This document shows, piece after piece, positions 8,298 to 16,738 of a DNA stretch of 64,000 nt (its first letter is position 1; every line of letters starts with the position of its first letter). The DNA is taken from NCBI RefSeq assembly GCF_900460065.1, contig NZ_UAVD01000026.1:248001-312000 (forward strand), given 5' to 3'. The notes under the pieces are model-generated. The model was not told where the DNA came from, searched no databases, and saw only the letters and a list, made by a program, of their open reading frames with translations. Made by a program: the position numbers and the translations under genes. Source of the DNA: Streptomyces griseus (GTDB taxonomy: Bacteria; Actinomycetota; Actinomycetes; Streptomycetales; Streptomycetaceae).

Positions 8298-9047
8298 ATG
8301 AAGCTTTCCCGTATCGCCCTCGCCGGCGGCGTCGCCGCGTCCACCGTCCTGCTGATCGCCGGCCCGGCCGCCGCCCACGTCAGCGTCCAGCCGGTCGGCG
8401 AGGCCGCCAAGGGCGGATACGCCACGCTCAACTTCAAGGTCCCCAACGAGCGCGACCAGGCCTCGACGGTGAAGCTCGAAGTCAACTTCCCGGCCGACCA
8501 CCCGCTGTCCTCCGTCACCCCGCAGGCCGTCCCCGGCTGGAAGATCGACATCACCAAGAGCAAGCTCGACAAGCCTCTTGAGGTGCACGGCAAGAAGATC
8601 ACCGAGGCCGTCTCCAAGGTGACCTGGACCGCCGACGAGGGCGAGATCGCCCCCGGCTACTTCCAGCAGTTCCCGGTCTCCGTCGGCGCGCTTCCCGAGG
8701 ACGCCGACCAGCTCGTCTTCAAGGCGATCCAGACGTACGACAACAAGGAAGTCGTCCGCTGGATCGAGGAGCCCACGGCCGGCGGCGAGGAGCCCGACAG
8801 CCCGGCCCCCGTCCTGAAGCTGACCGCCGCCGCCGAGGACGGCCACGGCGGCGGCGCCGCGGACGACGCCGGGAAGACCGACGACCACAAGGCCGCCGAC
8901 GCCGACGCGTCGGCCAAGGAGAGCAGCACCGCCGCGTCCTCCTCCTCCAGCGACACCACCGCCCGCACGCTGGGCATCATCGGCATCGTCATCGGCATCG
9001 GCGGCATCGCGTTCGGCGTACTCGCCGGACGTCGCCGCTCGGCCTGA
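8298..9047 (+). CDS. YcnI-like copper-associated membrane-anchored protein (DUF1775)
   Basis: A 249-residue exported protein. The signal peptide ends in GPAAA, so the mature chain begins with H27 (HVSVQP), the arrangement used by YcnI-family proteins to bind Cu(II) through an N-terminal histidine. The DUF1775 domain (about 27-165) includes NFKVPNE, VPGWKI, TWTADEGEIAPGYFQQF and TYDNKEVVRWIEEP. A Ser/Asp/Ala-rich linker leads to a C-terminal membrane anchor (about 225-245) ending GRRRSA. GGAG upstream supports the ATG. It heads a tight same-strand series with Sco, ECuC, CopC-D and DtpA. Confidence 0.9.
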   Translation: MKLSRIALAGGVAASTVLLIAGPAAAHVSVQPVGEAAKGGYATLNFKVPNERDQASTVKLEVNFPADHPLSSVTPQAVPGWKIDITKSKLDKPLEVHGKKITEAVSKVTWTADEGEIAPGYFQQFPVSVGALPEDADQLVFKAIQTYDNKEVVRWIEEPTAGGEEPDSPAPVLKLTAAAEDGHGGGAADDAGKTDDHKAADADASAKESSTAASSSSSDTTARTLGIIGIVIGIGGIAFGVLAGRRRSA

Positions 9048-9091
9048 CCGGCCGGTTCCCTCACCCGCACCACGTTCAGGACATCTCTTTC

Positions 9092-9751
9092 ATGCGCAAC
9101 AGAAAAGCAGTGACGGCCGTGGCGTTCGCCGCCGCGGCCGCACTGGCCCTCTCCGCCTGCGGCACCGGTGACGACAAGGCGGGCTCATCGGCCGTCGCCG
9201 ACGTCAGCGCCGCGCCGAAGGACAAGGCCGCGACCGTCCTCGACCAGCCGTTCACCAAGCCGAACCTCGTCCTCACCGACACCGACGGCAAGGAGTACGA
9301 CCTCCGCGAGGCGACCCAGGGCAAGCCGACGCTCATCTACTTCGGCTACACCAACTGCCCCGACGTCTGCCCGCTGACCATGAGCAACATCTCGCTCGCC
9401 AAGCGGGAGCTGCCCAAGGCCGACCAGGAGAAGCTCCAGGTCGTCTTCGTCACCACCGACCCCGAGCGCGACACCCCCGCCTCGCTCGGCAAGTGGCTCT
9501 CCGCCCAGGACCCCACCTTCACCGGTCTCACCGGCGACTTCCCGACCATCCAGGCCGGGGCCCGGCAGATCGGGATCGGCATCGACGCGCCGAAGAAGGA
9601 GAAGGACGGGACCGTCGTCTCGATGCACGGCGCCCAGGTCATCGCCTTCTCCCCGAAGACGGACGAGGGCTATGTGCTCTACGGCGAGGACACCTCCGCC
9701 GAGGAGTACGCGAAGGACCTCCCCGAGCTGATCAAGGGGGAGACGCCGTGA
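9092..9751 (+). CDS. sco: Sco (SCO1/SenC family) copper lipoprotein
   Basis: The 219-residue lipoprotein has a lipobox around LSAC with C23. The thioredoxin-like Sco fold shows FGYTNCPDVCPL, with the copper-binding cysteines C89 and C93, and the third ligand H179 in VVSMHGAQV. Family members deliver copper to the CuA site of cytochrome oxidase. In S. lividans the homologue is needed for copper-dependent development through the radical oxidase GlxA. Its TGA overlaps the GTG of the ECuC gene (GTGA at 9748-9751), so translation is coupled. Confidence 0.93.
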   Translation: MRNRKAVTAVAFAAAAALALSACGTGDDKAGSSAVADVSAAPKDKAATVLDQPFTKPNLVLTDTDGKEYDLREATQGKPTLIYFGYTNCPDVCPLTMSNISLAKRELPKADQEKLQVVFVTTDPERDTPASLGKWLSAQDPTFTGLTGDFPTIQAGARQIGIGIDAPKKEKDGTVVSMHGAQVIAFSPKTDEGYVLYGEDTSAEEYAKDLPELIKGETP

Positions 9752-10197
9752 ACCGCCGCCGCACGGCTCTCGCCGGCGTCCTCGCCCTCACCGCGGGGGC
9801 GGCGCTGGCCGGGTGCTCGTCGGACGGCGCGCCCGATCTGAAGGTCGTCGGCGCGTATCTGCCGCAGCCCGTCAGCGACATGGCCGCCGGGTTCCTCGTC
9901 GTCCAGAACAGCGGCGATGCCGGGGACCGGCTCACCTCGGTGACCAGTCCGCTCTCCGACGACGTCACGATCCACGAGACGAAGAACCAGAAGATGCGCG
10001 AGGTCTCCTCGTTCGAGGTGCCCGCGAACGGCGAGCTCGATCTCGAACGCGGTGGCAACCACATCATGTTCATGAAGCTCAAGCAGAAGCCCAGACAGGG
10101 CGAGAAGGTCTCCGTCGAGCTGCACTTCGAGAAGGCCGACCCGATCAAGGTCGACCTGCCGGTGAAGGAAACCACCCACAACCCGAAGAAGCAGTGA
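9748..10197 (+). CDS. ECuC-type PCu(A)C extracytoplasmic copper chaperone
   Basis: A 149-residue lipoprotein: lipobox LAGC with C23, then a PCu(A)C cupredoxin-like domain. The H-x(n)-M-x(n)-H-x-M copper motif is intact as H76, M83, H105 and M107 (IHETKNQKM and GGNHIMFM). Such proteins hold Cu(I) outside the membrane and hand it to Sco. GTG 9748 overlaps the sco stop codon, and the next gene (CopC-D) starts 12 bases after the stop. Named ECuC in S. lividans. Confidence 0.92.
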   Translation: MNRRRTALAGVLALTAGAALAGCSSDGAPDLKVVGAYLPQPVSDMAAGFLVVQNSGDAGDRLTSVTSPLSDDVTIHETKNQKMREVSSFEVPANGELDLERGGNHIMFMKLKQKPRQGEKVSVELHFEKADPIKVDLPVKETTHNPKKQ

Positions 10198-10209
10198 GGG
10201 ACTGAATCG

Positions 10210-12156
10210 ATGTCTGCCACCGCCCCGTACGCCGGGCCGTCCCGGATACGACGGCCCGTCGCCGCCGCCGCGCTCCTCGCCGCACTGGTCAGCCTGGTCT
10301 TCGGGCTGCTGCTGGCCGGCGCGGGCTCGGCGTCCGCGCACGCCGCTCTCACCGGGAGCGACCCCGGGGACGGGGCGGTGGTGGACACCGCACCCAAGGA
10401 GGTCACCCTCAGCTTCTCCGAGGCGATCGCCGTGGGCGACGACTCCATCCGCGTCCTCGACCCCAACGGCAAGCGCGCCGACACCGAGGCCGAACCGCGC
10501 GACCTCTCCGAGGGCTCCACCGTCCGCTACGGCGTCGCGCTCCACTCCGGCCTGCCGGACGGCACCTACACGGTGGCCTGGCAGGCGATCTCCGCCGACA
10601 GCCACCCCATCTCCGGCGCGTTCACGTTCTCCATCGGCGCCCCGTCCGAAACCACGGTGGCCCTGTCCTCCCAGGACGTGGGCGGCGGCCCGGTCGGCGT
10701 CGTCTACGACATCGCGCGCTACGCCGCCTACGGCGGGTTCGTGCTGCTCGTCGGCGGCAGCGCGTTCGTCCTGGTCTGCTGGCGGCGGGGCGCGTCCGCC
10801 CTGCCGATGCAGCGGCTCGTGGTGCGCGGCTGGCTCACGCTGACCGCGGCGACCCTGGTCATGCTGCTGCTGCGCAACCCGTACACGGGCAGCGGGAAGT
10901 TCGCCGACGCCTTCGACCTCGCCGGACTCCAGTCGGTCCTGGACACCAAGCCCGGCGCCGCCCTCGTCTCCCGGCTGCTGCTGCTCGGAGCCGCCGCCCT
11001 GTTCATCGCCGTGCTGTTCGGCACGTACGCCCGGCGCGAGGACGAGCGGGAGAAGAAGGACCTCACCTTCGGCCTGGCCGTCGGCGGCGGGGTCGTCGCG
11101 GCCGGCATCGCCGCCACCTGGGCGATGTCCGAGCACGCCTCGACCGGCATCCAGGCGTCCATCGCCATGCCGGTGGACGTGGCGCACCTGCTGGCGGTCG
11201 CCGCGTGGCTCGGCGGACTCGCCTCGCTCCTGGTGGCGCTGTACCGCACGCCGGACATCGGGAGCGCCGCGGTCCGGCGCTTCTCCACGGTCGCGTTCGC
11301 CAGCGTCGTGGTCCTGGCGGCGACCGGGATCTACCAGTCCTGGCGGCAGGTCGGCTCCTGGTCGGCGCTGACCGGGACGCGCTACGGGCAACTGCTGATC
11401 ATCAAGGTGGCGCTGATCGCCGTCCTGCTCGCCGTCGCCTGGTTCTCCCGGCGCTGGACGGCACGGCTGACGGACACCGCCGCCTCGTCCGACGCCGAGG
11501 GAGCCACGGCGGAGGACGCCCCGACCGGGCCGGAGGAGACCTCCCCGGCCGCGTCCGACGAGACCTCCGACGACGTCGCCCCCGAGCGCGCCGCGCAACT
11601 GGCCCGTCAGCGGGCCGTGCTGACCGCGACGAAGAAGAAGCGGATACGGGACGCGGACCCGGAGCGCTCCGGGCTGCGCCGCTCGGTCCTGGCCGAAGCC
11701 GCCGTCGCCGTCGTCCTGCTGGCCGTCACCACCATGCTGACGTCCACGGAACCCGGCCGTACGGAGGAGGAGGCCGCGGCCGGCGCCACGGCGGCCACCG
11801 CCCCCGCCGCCGGCGGCCCGGTCAACCTGAGCATGCCGTTCGACACCGGCGGCGAGCAGGGCAAGGGCACCGTCCGCATCGACATCGAGCCCGCGCGCAC
11901 CGGGTCCAACGACCTGCACGTGTGGATCGACGGCAGCGACGGCGAGCCGATGGACGTGCCCGAGCTGAAGCTGGCCCTGACCCTGGAGTCGAAGGACATC
12001 GGCCCGCTGCCGGTCGTCCCGGACCGGCTGGCCGAGGGGCACTGGACGGCGAGCGGCGTACAGATCCCGATGGCCGGGGAGTGGAAGGTCGACGTGACGG
12101 TACGGACCTCCGACATCGACCAGGTCACCATCGACAAGAACGCGAAGATCGGCTGA
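10210..12156 (+). CDS. CopC-CopD fusion copper transport protein with C-terminal YtkA-like domain
   Basis: The 648-residue protein has a signal peptide followed by a CopC domain (about 37-140) whose mature N-terminus is HAALTGSDPGDG, placing a histidine at the copper site; SADSHPISGAF holds a further conserved His. Then come about eight membrane helices of the CopD domain (about 160-420), an acidic and basic cytoplasmic loop (about 425-485), another helix near 495, and an exported beta-domain with FDTGGEQGKGTV, HVWIDG and GEWKVDVTVRT. CopC-CopD fusions move copper across the membrane or buffer it outside. The gene sits between ECuC and DtpA, five bases from the latter. Confidence 0.9.
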   Translation: MSATAPYAGPSRIRRPVAAAALLAALVSLVFGLLLAGAGSASAHAALTGSDPGDGAVVDTAPKEVTLSFSEAIAVGDDSIRVLDPNGKRADTEAEPRDLSEGSTVRYGVALHSGLPDGTYTVAWQAISADSHPISGAFTFSIGAPSETTVALSSQDVGGGPVGVVYDIARYAAYGGFVLLVGGSAFVLVCWRRGASALPMQRLVVRGWLTLTAATLVMLLLRNPYTGSGKFADAFDLAGLQSVLDTKPGAALVSRLLLLGAAALFIAVLFGTYARREDEREKKDLTFGLAVGGGVVAAGIAATWAMSEHASTGIQASIAMPVDVAHLLAVAAWLGGLASLLVALYRTPDIGSAAVRRFSTVAFASVVVLAATGIYQSWRQVGSWSALTGTRYGQLLIIKVALIAVLLAVAWFSRRWTARLTDTAASSDAEGATAEDAPTGPEETSPAASDETSDDVAPERAAQLARQRAVLTATKKKRIRDADPERSGLRRSVLAEAAVAVVLLAVTTMLTSTEPGRTEEEAAAGATAATAPAAGGPVNLSMPFDTGGEQGKGTVRIDIEPARTGSNDLHVWIDGSDGEPMDVPELKLALTLESKDIGPLPVVPDRLAEGHWTASGVQIPMAGEWKVDVTVRTSDIDQVTIDKNAKIG

Positions 12157-12161
12157 GCACG

Positions 12162-13508
12162 GTGAGCAAGACCCAGAAGCAGACCCTGGCCAAGACCGCC
12201 GCCACCGGTCCCCCGGGCAGCCCCGCCACCCGCTCCCCGGGCGCCGGCACCGCCGGTGGTACCGGCGTGTCGCGGCGGCGGCTGCTGGGCACGGCCGGTG
12301 CGGCGGGCGCCACGGGGCTGGTGCTGGGGGCCGCGGGCGGGGCCGCCGGGTACGCCGCCACCCGCCCCGAGGAGACGGCCGCGCTGACGACCGTCGGGGC
12401 CACCGAGGCGATGTTTCACGGGAAACATCAACCGGGGATCACCACTCCGCTGCAGGCCCGGGGCCACCTCGTCGCGTTCGACCTGGCGGCCGGCGCCGGG
12501 CGCAAGGAGGCGGCGGCGCTGCTGCGACGCTGGTCGGCGGTGGCGAAGGAGCTGATGGCGGGCCGTCCGGCGGCGGGCGGCCCGGACGGCCCCGGGCACG
12601 ACACCGGGATCGCCCTGGACGCGGGACCCTCGTCCCTGACAGTCACCTTCGGCTTCGGCCGTACGTTCTTCGCGCGCACCGGGCTGACCGCCCGCCTGCC
12701 GGCCGCCCTCGACCCGCTGCCCGCGTTCTCCGCCGACGCCCTCGACGCCGGCCGGTCCAACGGCGATCTGTGGGTGCAGATCGGCGCGGACGACGCGCTG
12801 GTCGCCTTCCACGCGCTGCGGGCGCTCCAGAGGGAAGTCGCGGACACGGCACGCGTGCGGTGGCAGATGAACGGTTTCAACCGCACCCCCGGCGCGACCG
12901 CCCGCCCGATGACCGCCCGCAACCTGATGGGCCAGATCGACGGGACCGGCAACCCGAAGCCGTCCGAGGAGGACTTCGACCGGCGCGTCTTCGTCCCCGC
13001 CTCCCCCGGGAAGCCGCAGGAGTGGATGGAGGGCGGTTCGTACGCCGTCGTCCGCCGGATCAGGATGCTCCTGGACGACTGGGAGAAGCTCCCGGTGGAC
13101 CGCCAGGAGCGGGTCATCGGGCGGCGCAAGGCGGACGGGGCGCCCCTGAGCGGGGGAACCGAGACCACGGAGATGGACCTCGACAAGGCCGGCCCGGACG
13201 GCAGGCTCGTGATCCCCGACAACGCCCACGCCCGGATCTCCTCGCCCGAGAAGAACGGCGGGGCCGCCATGCTGCGCCGCCCGTTCTCGTACCACGACGG
13301 CATCGCGGAGGACGGGGCCCCGGACGCCGGGCTCCTCTTCATCTGCTGGCAGGCGGACCCGTTCCGGGGCTTCGTGCCCGTGCAGCGCAAGCTCGACCGG
13401 GGCGACGCGCTGTCGCCCTTCCTCCGGCACGAGGCGAGCGGGGTGTTCGCGGTGCCGGGCGGGGCGGCGGAGGGGGAGTACGTGGGACAGCGGCTGCTGG
13501 AGTCGTAG
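12162..13508 (+). CDS. dtpA: DtpA, Tat-exported DyP-type haem peroxidase
   Basis: 448 residues starting at GTG 12162, five bases after the CopC-D stop. A twin-arginine signal (VSRRRLLGTAG) precedes a hydrophobic Ala/Gly segment. The peroxidase domain has the GxxDG motif GQIDGTGN with the catalytic Asp, the NAHARISSP segment carrying the proximal haem His, and MLRRPFSY with the distal Arg. In S. lividans the orthologue DtpA is a Tat substrate required for GlxA maturation and works with Sco and ECuC. A parS-like sequence with one mismatch is embedded in the codons for MFHGKH. The last codons form the first unit of a 16-bp repeat that runs past the stop. Confidence 0.93.
   Translation: MSKTQKQTLAKTAATGPPGSPATRSPGAGTAGGTGVSRRRLLGTAGAAGATGLVLGAAGGAAGYAATRPEETAALTTVGATEAMFHGKHQPGITTPLQARGHLVAFDLAAGAGRKEAAALLRRWSAVAKELMAGRPAAGGPDGPGHDTGIALDAGPSSLTVTFGFGRTFFARTGLTARLPAALDPLPAFSADALDAGRSNGDLWVQIGADDALVAFHALRALQREVADTARVRWQMNGFNRTPGATARPMTARNLMGQIDGTGNPKPSEEDFDRRVFVPASPGKPQEWMEGGSYAVVRRIRMLLDDWEKLPVDRQERVIGRRKADGAPLSGGTETTEMDLDKAGPDGRLVIPDNAHARISSPEKNGGAAMLRRPFSYHDGIAEDGAPDAGLLFICWQADPFRGFVPVQRKLDRGDALSPFLRHEASGVFAVPGGAAEGEYVGQRLLES
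12413..12426. promoter_or_regulatory. parS-like site with one mismatch, inside dtpA
   Basis: GTTTCACGGGAAAC differs from the Streptomyces parS consensus GTTTCACGTGAAAC at one central base. It lies in coding sequence and may be a weak ParB site or a decayed one. Confidence 0.5.
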
Positions 13509-13574
13509 GCCGCTGGGTGCGTGGGGCGCTGGGTGCGTGGGGCGCTGGAGTCGTGGGGCGAGTGGAGTCGTGGG
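13495..13574. repeat. 16-bp tandem repeat, five units, overlapping the dtpA stop codon
   Basis: Units 13495-13510, 13511-13526, 13527-13542, 13543-13558 and 13559-13574 share the pattern CGCTGGRKKCGTGGGG. The first unit contains the last codons and stop of dtpA. The second and third are identical, indicating recent slippage. Confidence 0.8.
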
Positions 13575-13780
13575 AGGCACCCGCACGGCGAACGCCCCGC
13601 GTCCACACCCCCGTCCCGTCCCCGGGCCACCCACGCCCTGCGTCCGCGCGGTCGGCCCCTCTTTCGTGCGCGCTTCCGTTCTCGCGGCCGGTCCCGCTTC
13701 CGGCCGGCCGCGCGGCGCGGGTCCTCCCGCACCCTCCCGACCGCATTCTGAGACAGCGCGGCGGGCCTCGCGGGGCGCAC

Positions 13781-13792
13781 TAGGGTGACCGT
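13781..13792 (+). promoter_or_regulatory. Leaderless promoter of pheA
   Basis: TAGGGT at 13781-13786 is six bases from ATG 13793, with no ribosome-binding site, the usual layout of Streptomyces leaderless mRNAs. No convincing -35 box is seen. Confidence 0.55.
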
Positions 13793-14728
13793 ATGTCAGC
13801 CACGCGCTACGCCTATCTCGGTCCCGAGGGCACCTTCACCGAGGTCGCCCTCCGTACGCTCCCGGAAGCCGCCACCCGGGAACTCGTCCCGATGGTGTCC
13901 GTGCCGGCCGCCCTGGACGCCGTGCGCAACGGCGAGGCGGCGGCGGCGCTCGTACCGATCGAGAACTCGGTCGAGGGCGGCATCACCGCGACGCTGGACG
14001 AGCTGGCCGGCGGGGACCCGCTGATGATCTACCGCGAGGTGCTGCTCTCCATCACCTTCGCGCTGCTGGTACGGCCCGGGACCAAGCTGTCGGACATCAA
14101 GACGGTCACCGCGCACCCCGCCGCCCAGCCGCAGGTCCGCAACTGGATGGCGACCCACCTCCCGGGGGTTCTGTGGGAGTCGGCGGCGTCCAACGCGGAC
14201 GGCGCCCGACTGGTCCAGGAGGGGCGGTACGACGCCGCGTTCGCCGGAGAGTTCGCCGCCGCCACCTACGGCCTGGAGCCGCTGGTGACGGAGATCCACG
14301 ACGCGGAGAACGCCCAGACGCGCTTCGTCCTGGTGGGCCGGCCCGCCCGGCCCTCCGCGCCGACCGGCGCCGACAAGACCTCCGTGGTGATCTGGCTGGG
14401 CGACGACCGCCCCGGCGCCCTCCTGGAGCTGCTCCAGGAGTTCGCGGTGCGCGGCGTCAACCTGATGCTCATCCAGTCCCGCCCGACCGGCGAGGGCATC
14501 GGCAACTACTGCTTCGCCGTGGACGCCGAGGGACACATCTCGGACCGGCGGGTCGGGGAGGCCCTGATGGGGCTGAAGCGGATCAGCCCGAAGGTGCGGT
14601 TCCTCGGCTCGTACCCGCGGGCCGGTGTCTCCCCGGACGAGGTGGGGCCGCTGCGGGAAGGCACGTCGGACGCGGCGTTCACGGAAGCGTCCGACTGGCT
14701 GGCGCGCAGCCAGGACGGCCGGATCTGA
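13793..14728 (+). CDS. pheA: Prephenate dehydratase
   Basis: The 311-residue monofunctional enzyme converts prephenate to phenylpyruvate in phenylalanine synthesis. The catalytic domain (1-185) opens with YAYLGPEGTFTE, holds VPIENSVEGG, and has the TRF motif in NAQTRFVLVGR. The ACT domain (about 200-285) has DDRPGALLELLQEFA and IQSRPTGEGIGNYCF, where the usual ESRP phenylalanine-binding motif reads QSRP. No chorismate mutase domain is present. It is transcribed alone and followed by a 732-base gap. Confidence 0.95.
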   Translation: MSATRYAYLGPEGTFTEVALRTLPEAATRELVPMVSVPAALDAVRNGEAAAALVPIENSVEGGITATLDELAGGDPLMIYREVLLSITFALLVRPGTKLSDIKTVTAHPAAQPQVRNWMATHLPGVLWESAASNADGARLVQEGRYDAAFAGEFAAATYGLEPLVTEIHDAENAQTRFVLVGRPARPSAPTGADKTSVVIWLGDDRPGALLELLQEFAVRGVNLMLIQSRPTGEGIGNYCFAVDAEGHISDRRVGEALMGLKRISPKVRFLGSYPRAGVSPDEVGPLREGTSDAAFTEASDWLARSQDGRI

Positions 14729-15460
14729 CAGAGGGGCGGAAGAGATCCCGGCGCGAAGGCTCCCGGAGCGAAGGCGCCGGGCGCGGCCCGGGTGGCCTTC
14801 TTGCGCGCTCCGCAGTGGTGCGATCTACAGATAGTCACGCACTCCGGAAAGTTATCCACAGGATGGCTCTCGCCTTGGGGACAAGTCGACACCGCAATGC
14901 GACATCATCGACAAATCAACCCAGCCGCCCTGGGGTCATCCACAGAGACGCAAGGCGCCGCGGTGCGCCCACGCCGCCCTCATTCCCTTGATCAACTCTT
15001 CCAGACGGTGAATTCCCACCCGAACGAGCACACGGAACGGGTTTGGGTGGGGATTACGCGGAACTTCGCCCGAGTTCCGGAGTAAATGCCCTCCGGCATC
15101 CACAGAACTTCCACACAGCCTGTGGATAACTATTCCGAAACAGAAACCCCTGTGGACAACAGCGGCCGACGCGCCCCCAACTCCCGCCCCGCTCAAGGCG
15201 GGTACGTCAAGGCAGGTCACACCTTCTGCCCTGTTCAGGGGAGTTAACCACCGTTATTGACACCCCCTCGGACCCCCTCCGCACCCTCACCGCACCGGTG
15301 CGGGATCGGCGCCGATACCGATACCGGGACCGGCGCCGACGTCGGAGCCCGCACCACCGGCGATTCCCCTCAGAAATATCAATTCCGGCAATTCGGTCAA
15401 AGTGACACGCTCGGCGATATCGGTTCGAGTACGAGATCCGCGCACCGGTAGCCTGGAGGG
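14729..15460. other. 732-base intergenic region carrying a DnaA-box cluster
   Basis: No convincing gene lies here. The region is AT-richer than its surroundings and holds 9-mers matching the DnaA-box pattern: TTATCCACA at 14852-14860, TCATCCACA at 14936-14944, GCATCCACA (one off) at 15096-15104, then reversed boxes TGTGGATAA at 15121-15129 and TGTGGACAA at 15151-15159. The last is the preferred Streptomyces box TTGTCCACA. The forward boxes on the left face the reversed boxes on the right. A TTGACA-like stretch follows at about 15255. The genes around it are not dnaA or dnaN, so this is not oriC. Confidence 0.65.
15449..15460 (+). promoter_or_regulatory. Candidate leaderless promoter of serS
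   Basis: TAGCCT at 15449-15454 is followed by GGAGGG and then directly by GTG 15461. The GGAGGG touches the start codon and is too close to act as a ribosome site, so a leaderless transcript is the simpler reading. Confidence 0.5.
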
Positions 15461-16738
15461 GTGATTGACCTTCGCCTGCTCCGTGAGGACCCCGACCGTG
15501 TTCGCGCCTCCCAGCGCGCCCGTGGAGAGGACGTCGGCCTCGTCGACGCCCTGCTCTCCGCCGACGAGCTGCGCAGGTCGTCCGGCGTCCGCTTCGACGA
15601 ACTCCGCGCCGAACAGAGGTCGCTCGGCAAGCTGATCCCCAAGGCCACCCCCGAGGAGCGCACCGAGCTCCTCAAGAAGGCCGAGCAGCTCAAGGCCGAC
15701 GTCAAGGCGGCCGACGCCGCCCAGGACGAGGCCGCCGCCGACGCCAAGCGCCTGCTGCTCCAGCTCGGCAACATCGTCCACGAGGACGTGCCGGTCGGCG
15801 GCGAGGAGGACTTCGTCGTCCTGGAGACGCACGGCACCATCCGGGACTTCGGCGCCGAGGGCTTCGAGCCCAAGGACCACCTGGAGCTCGGCGAGGCGCT
15901 CGGCGCCATCGACATGGAGCGCGGGGCCAAGGTCTCCGGCTCGCGGTTCTACTACCTCACCGGCGTCGGCGCGCTCCTGGAGCTCGCCCTCGTCAACGCG
16001 GCGATCGCGCAGGCCACCGAGGCCGGCTTCGTCCCGATGCTCACCCCGGCGCTGGTCCGCCCCCGCGCCATGGAGGGCACCGGCTTCCTCGGCCAGGCCG
16101 CGGAGAACGTGTACCACCTGGAGAAGGACGACTACTACCTGGTCGGCACCTCCGAGGTCCCCCTCGCCGCGTACCACATGGACGAGATCATCGACGCCGA
16201 CAAGCTGCCCCTGCGGTACGCCGGGTTCTCCCCGTGCTTCCGCCGGGAGGCCGGCACGTACGGCAAGGACACCCGCGGCATCTTCCGCGTCCACCAGTTC
16301 GACAAGGTCGAGATGTTCTCGTACGTCGACCCCGCGGACGCCGAGGCCGAGCACCGCAGGCTCCTGGACTGGGAGAAGCAGTGGCTCACCGCCCTCGAAC
16401 TGCCCTTCCAGGTGATCGACGTCGCCACCGGTGACCTCGGCTCCTCGGCCTCGCGGAAGTTCGACTGCGAGGCGTGGATCCCGACCCAGGGCAAGTACCG
16501 CGAGCTCACCTCCGCCTCCAACTGCGACGGCTTCCAGGCCCGCCGCCTGTCCGTCCGGATGCGCGAGGGCAAGAAGGTCCAGCCGCTGGCCACGCTGAAC
16601 GGCACGCTCTGCGCCGTACCGCGCACGATCGTGGCGATCCTGGAGAACCACCAGCTCCCCGACGGTTCGGTCCGGGTGCCCGAGATGCTCCGTCCGTACC
16701 TGGGCGGGCGCGAGGTCCTGGAACCGGTCGCCAAGTGA
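15461..16738 (+). CDS. serS: Seryl-tRNA synthetase
   Basis: The 425-residue class II synthetase charges tRNA-Ser. Residues 1-110 form the long two-helix coiled-coil arm ([18 protein letters not shown] onward). Motif 2 includes [14 protein letters not shown], with the HQFDKVE segment, and motif 3 includes [16 protein letters not shown]. Length is typical. The stop TGA overlaps the GTG of the following HAD gene by four bases. No T-box leader is visible upstream. Confidence 0.97.

Noticed and set aside
9679..12042. 787-residue antisense frame opposite the CopC-D gene, and similar long antisense frames (3356-5263, 4743-6176, 6334-8265, 11607-13634, 44615-46690)
   Set aside because: All lie opposite well-supported genes, are rich in Arg, Gly, Pro and Val from GC-skewed codons, and show no domain. 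They are the usual shadow frames of high-GC DNA.
14936..15220. 94-residue minus-strand frame in the pheA-serS gap
   Set aside because: It overlies the DnaA-box cluster, has no ribosome site or codon bias and no recognisable domain.
14729..15460. oriC
   Set aside because: The boxes are too few and dnaA/dnaN do not flank the region; origin genes should lie beyond the right edge.
15255..15460. T-box or serine-responsive leader of serS
   Set aside because: No T-box sequence or specifier-loop structure is seen, and the start looks leaderless.
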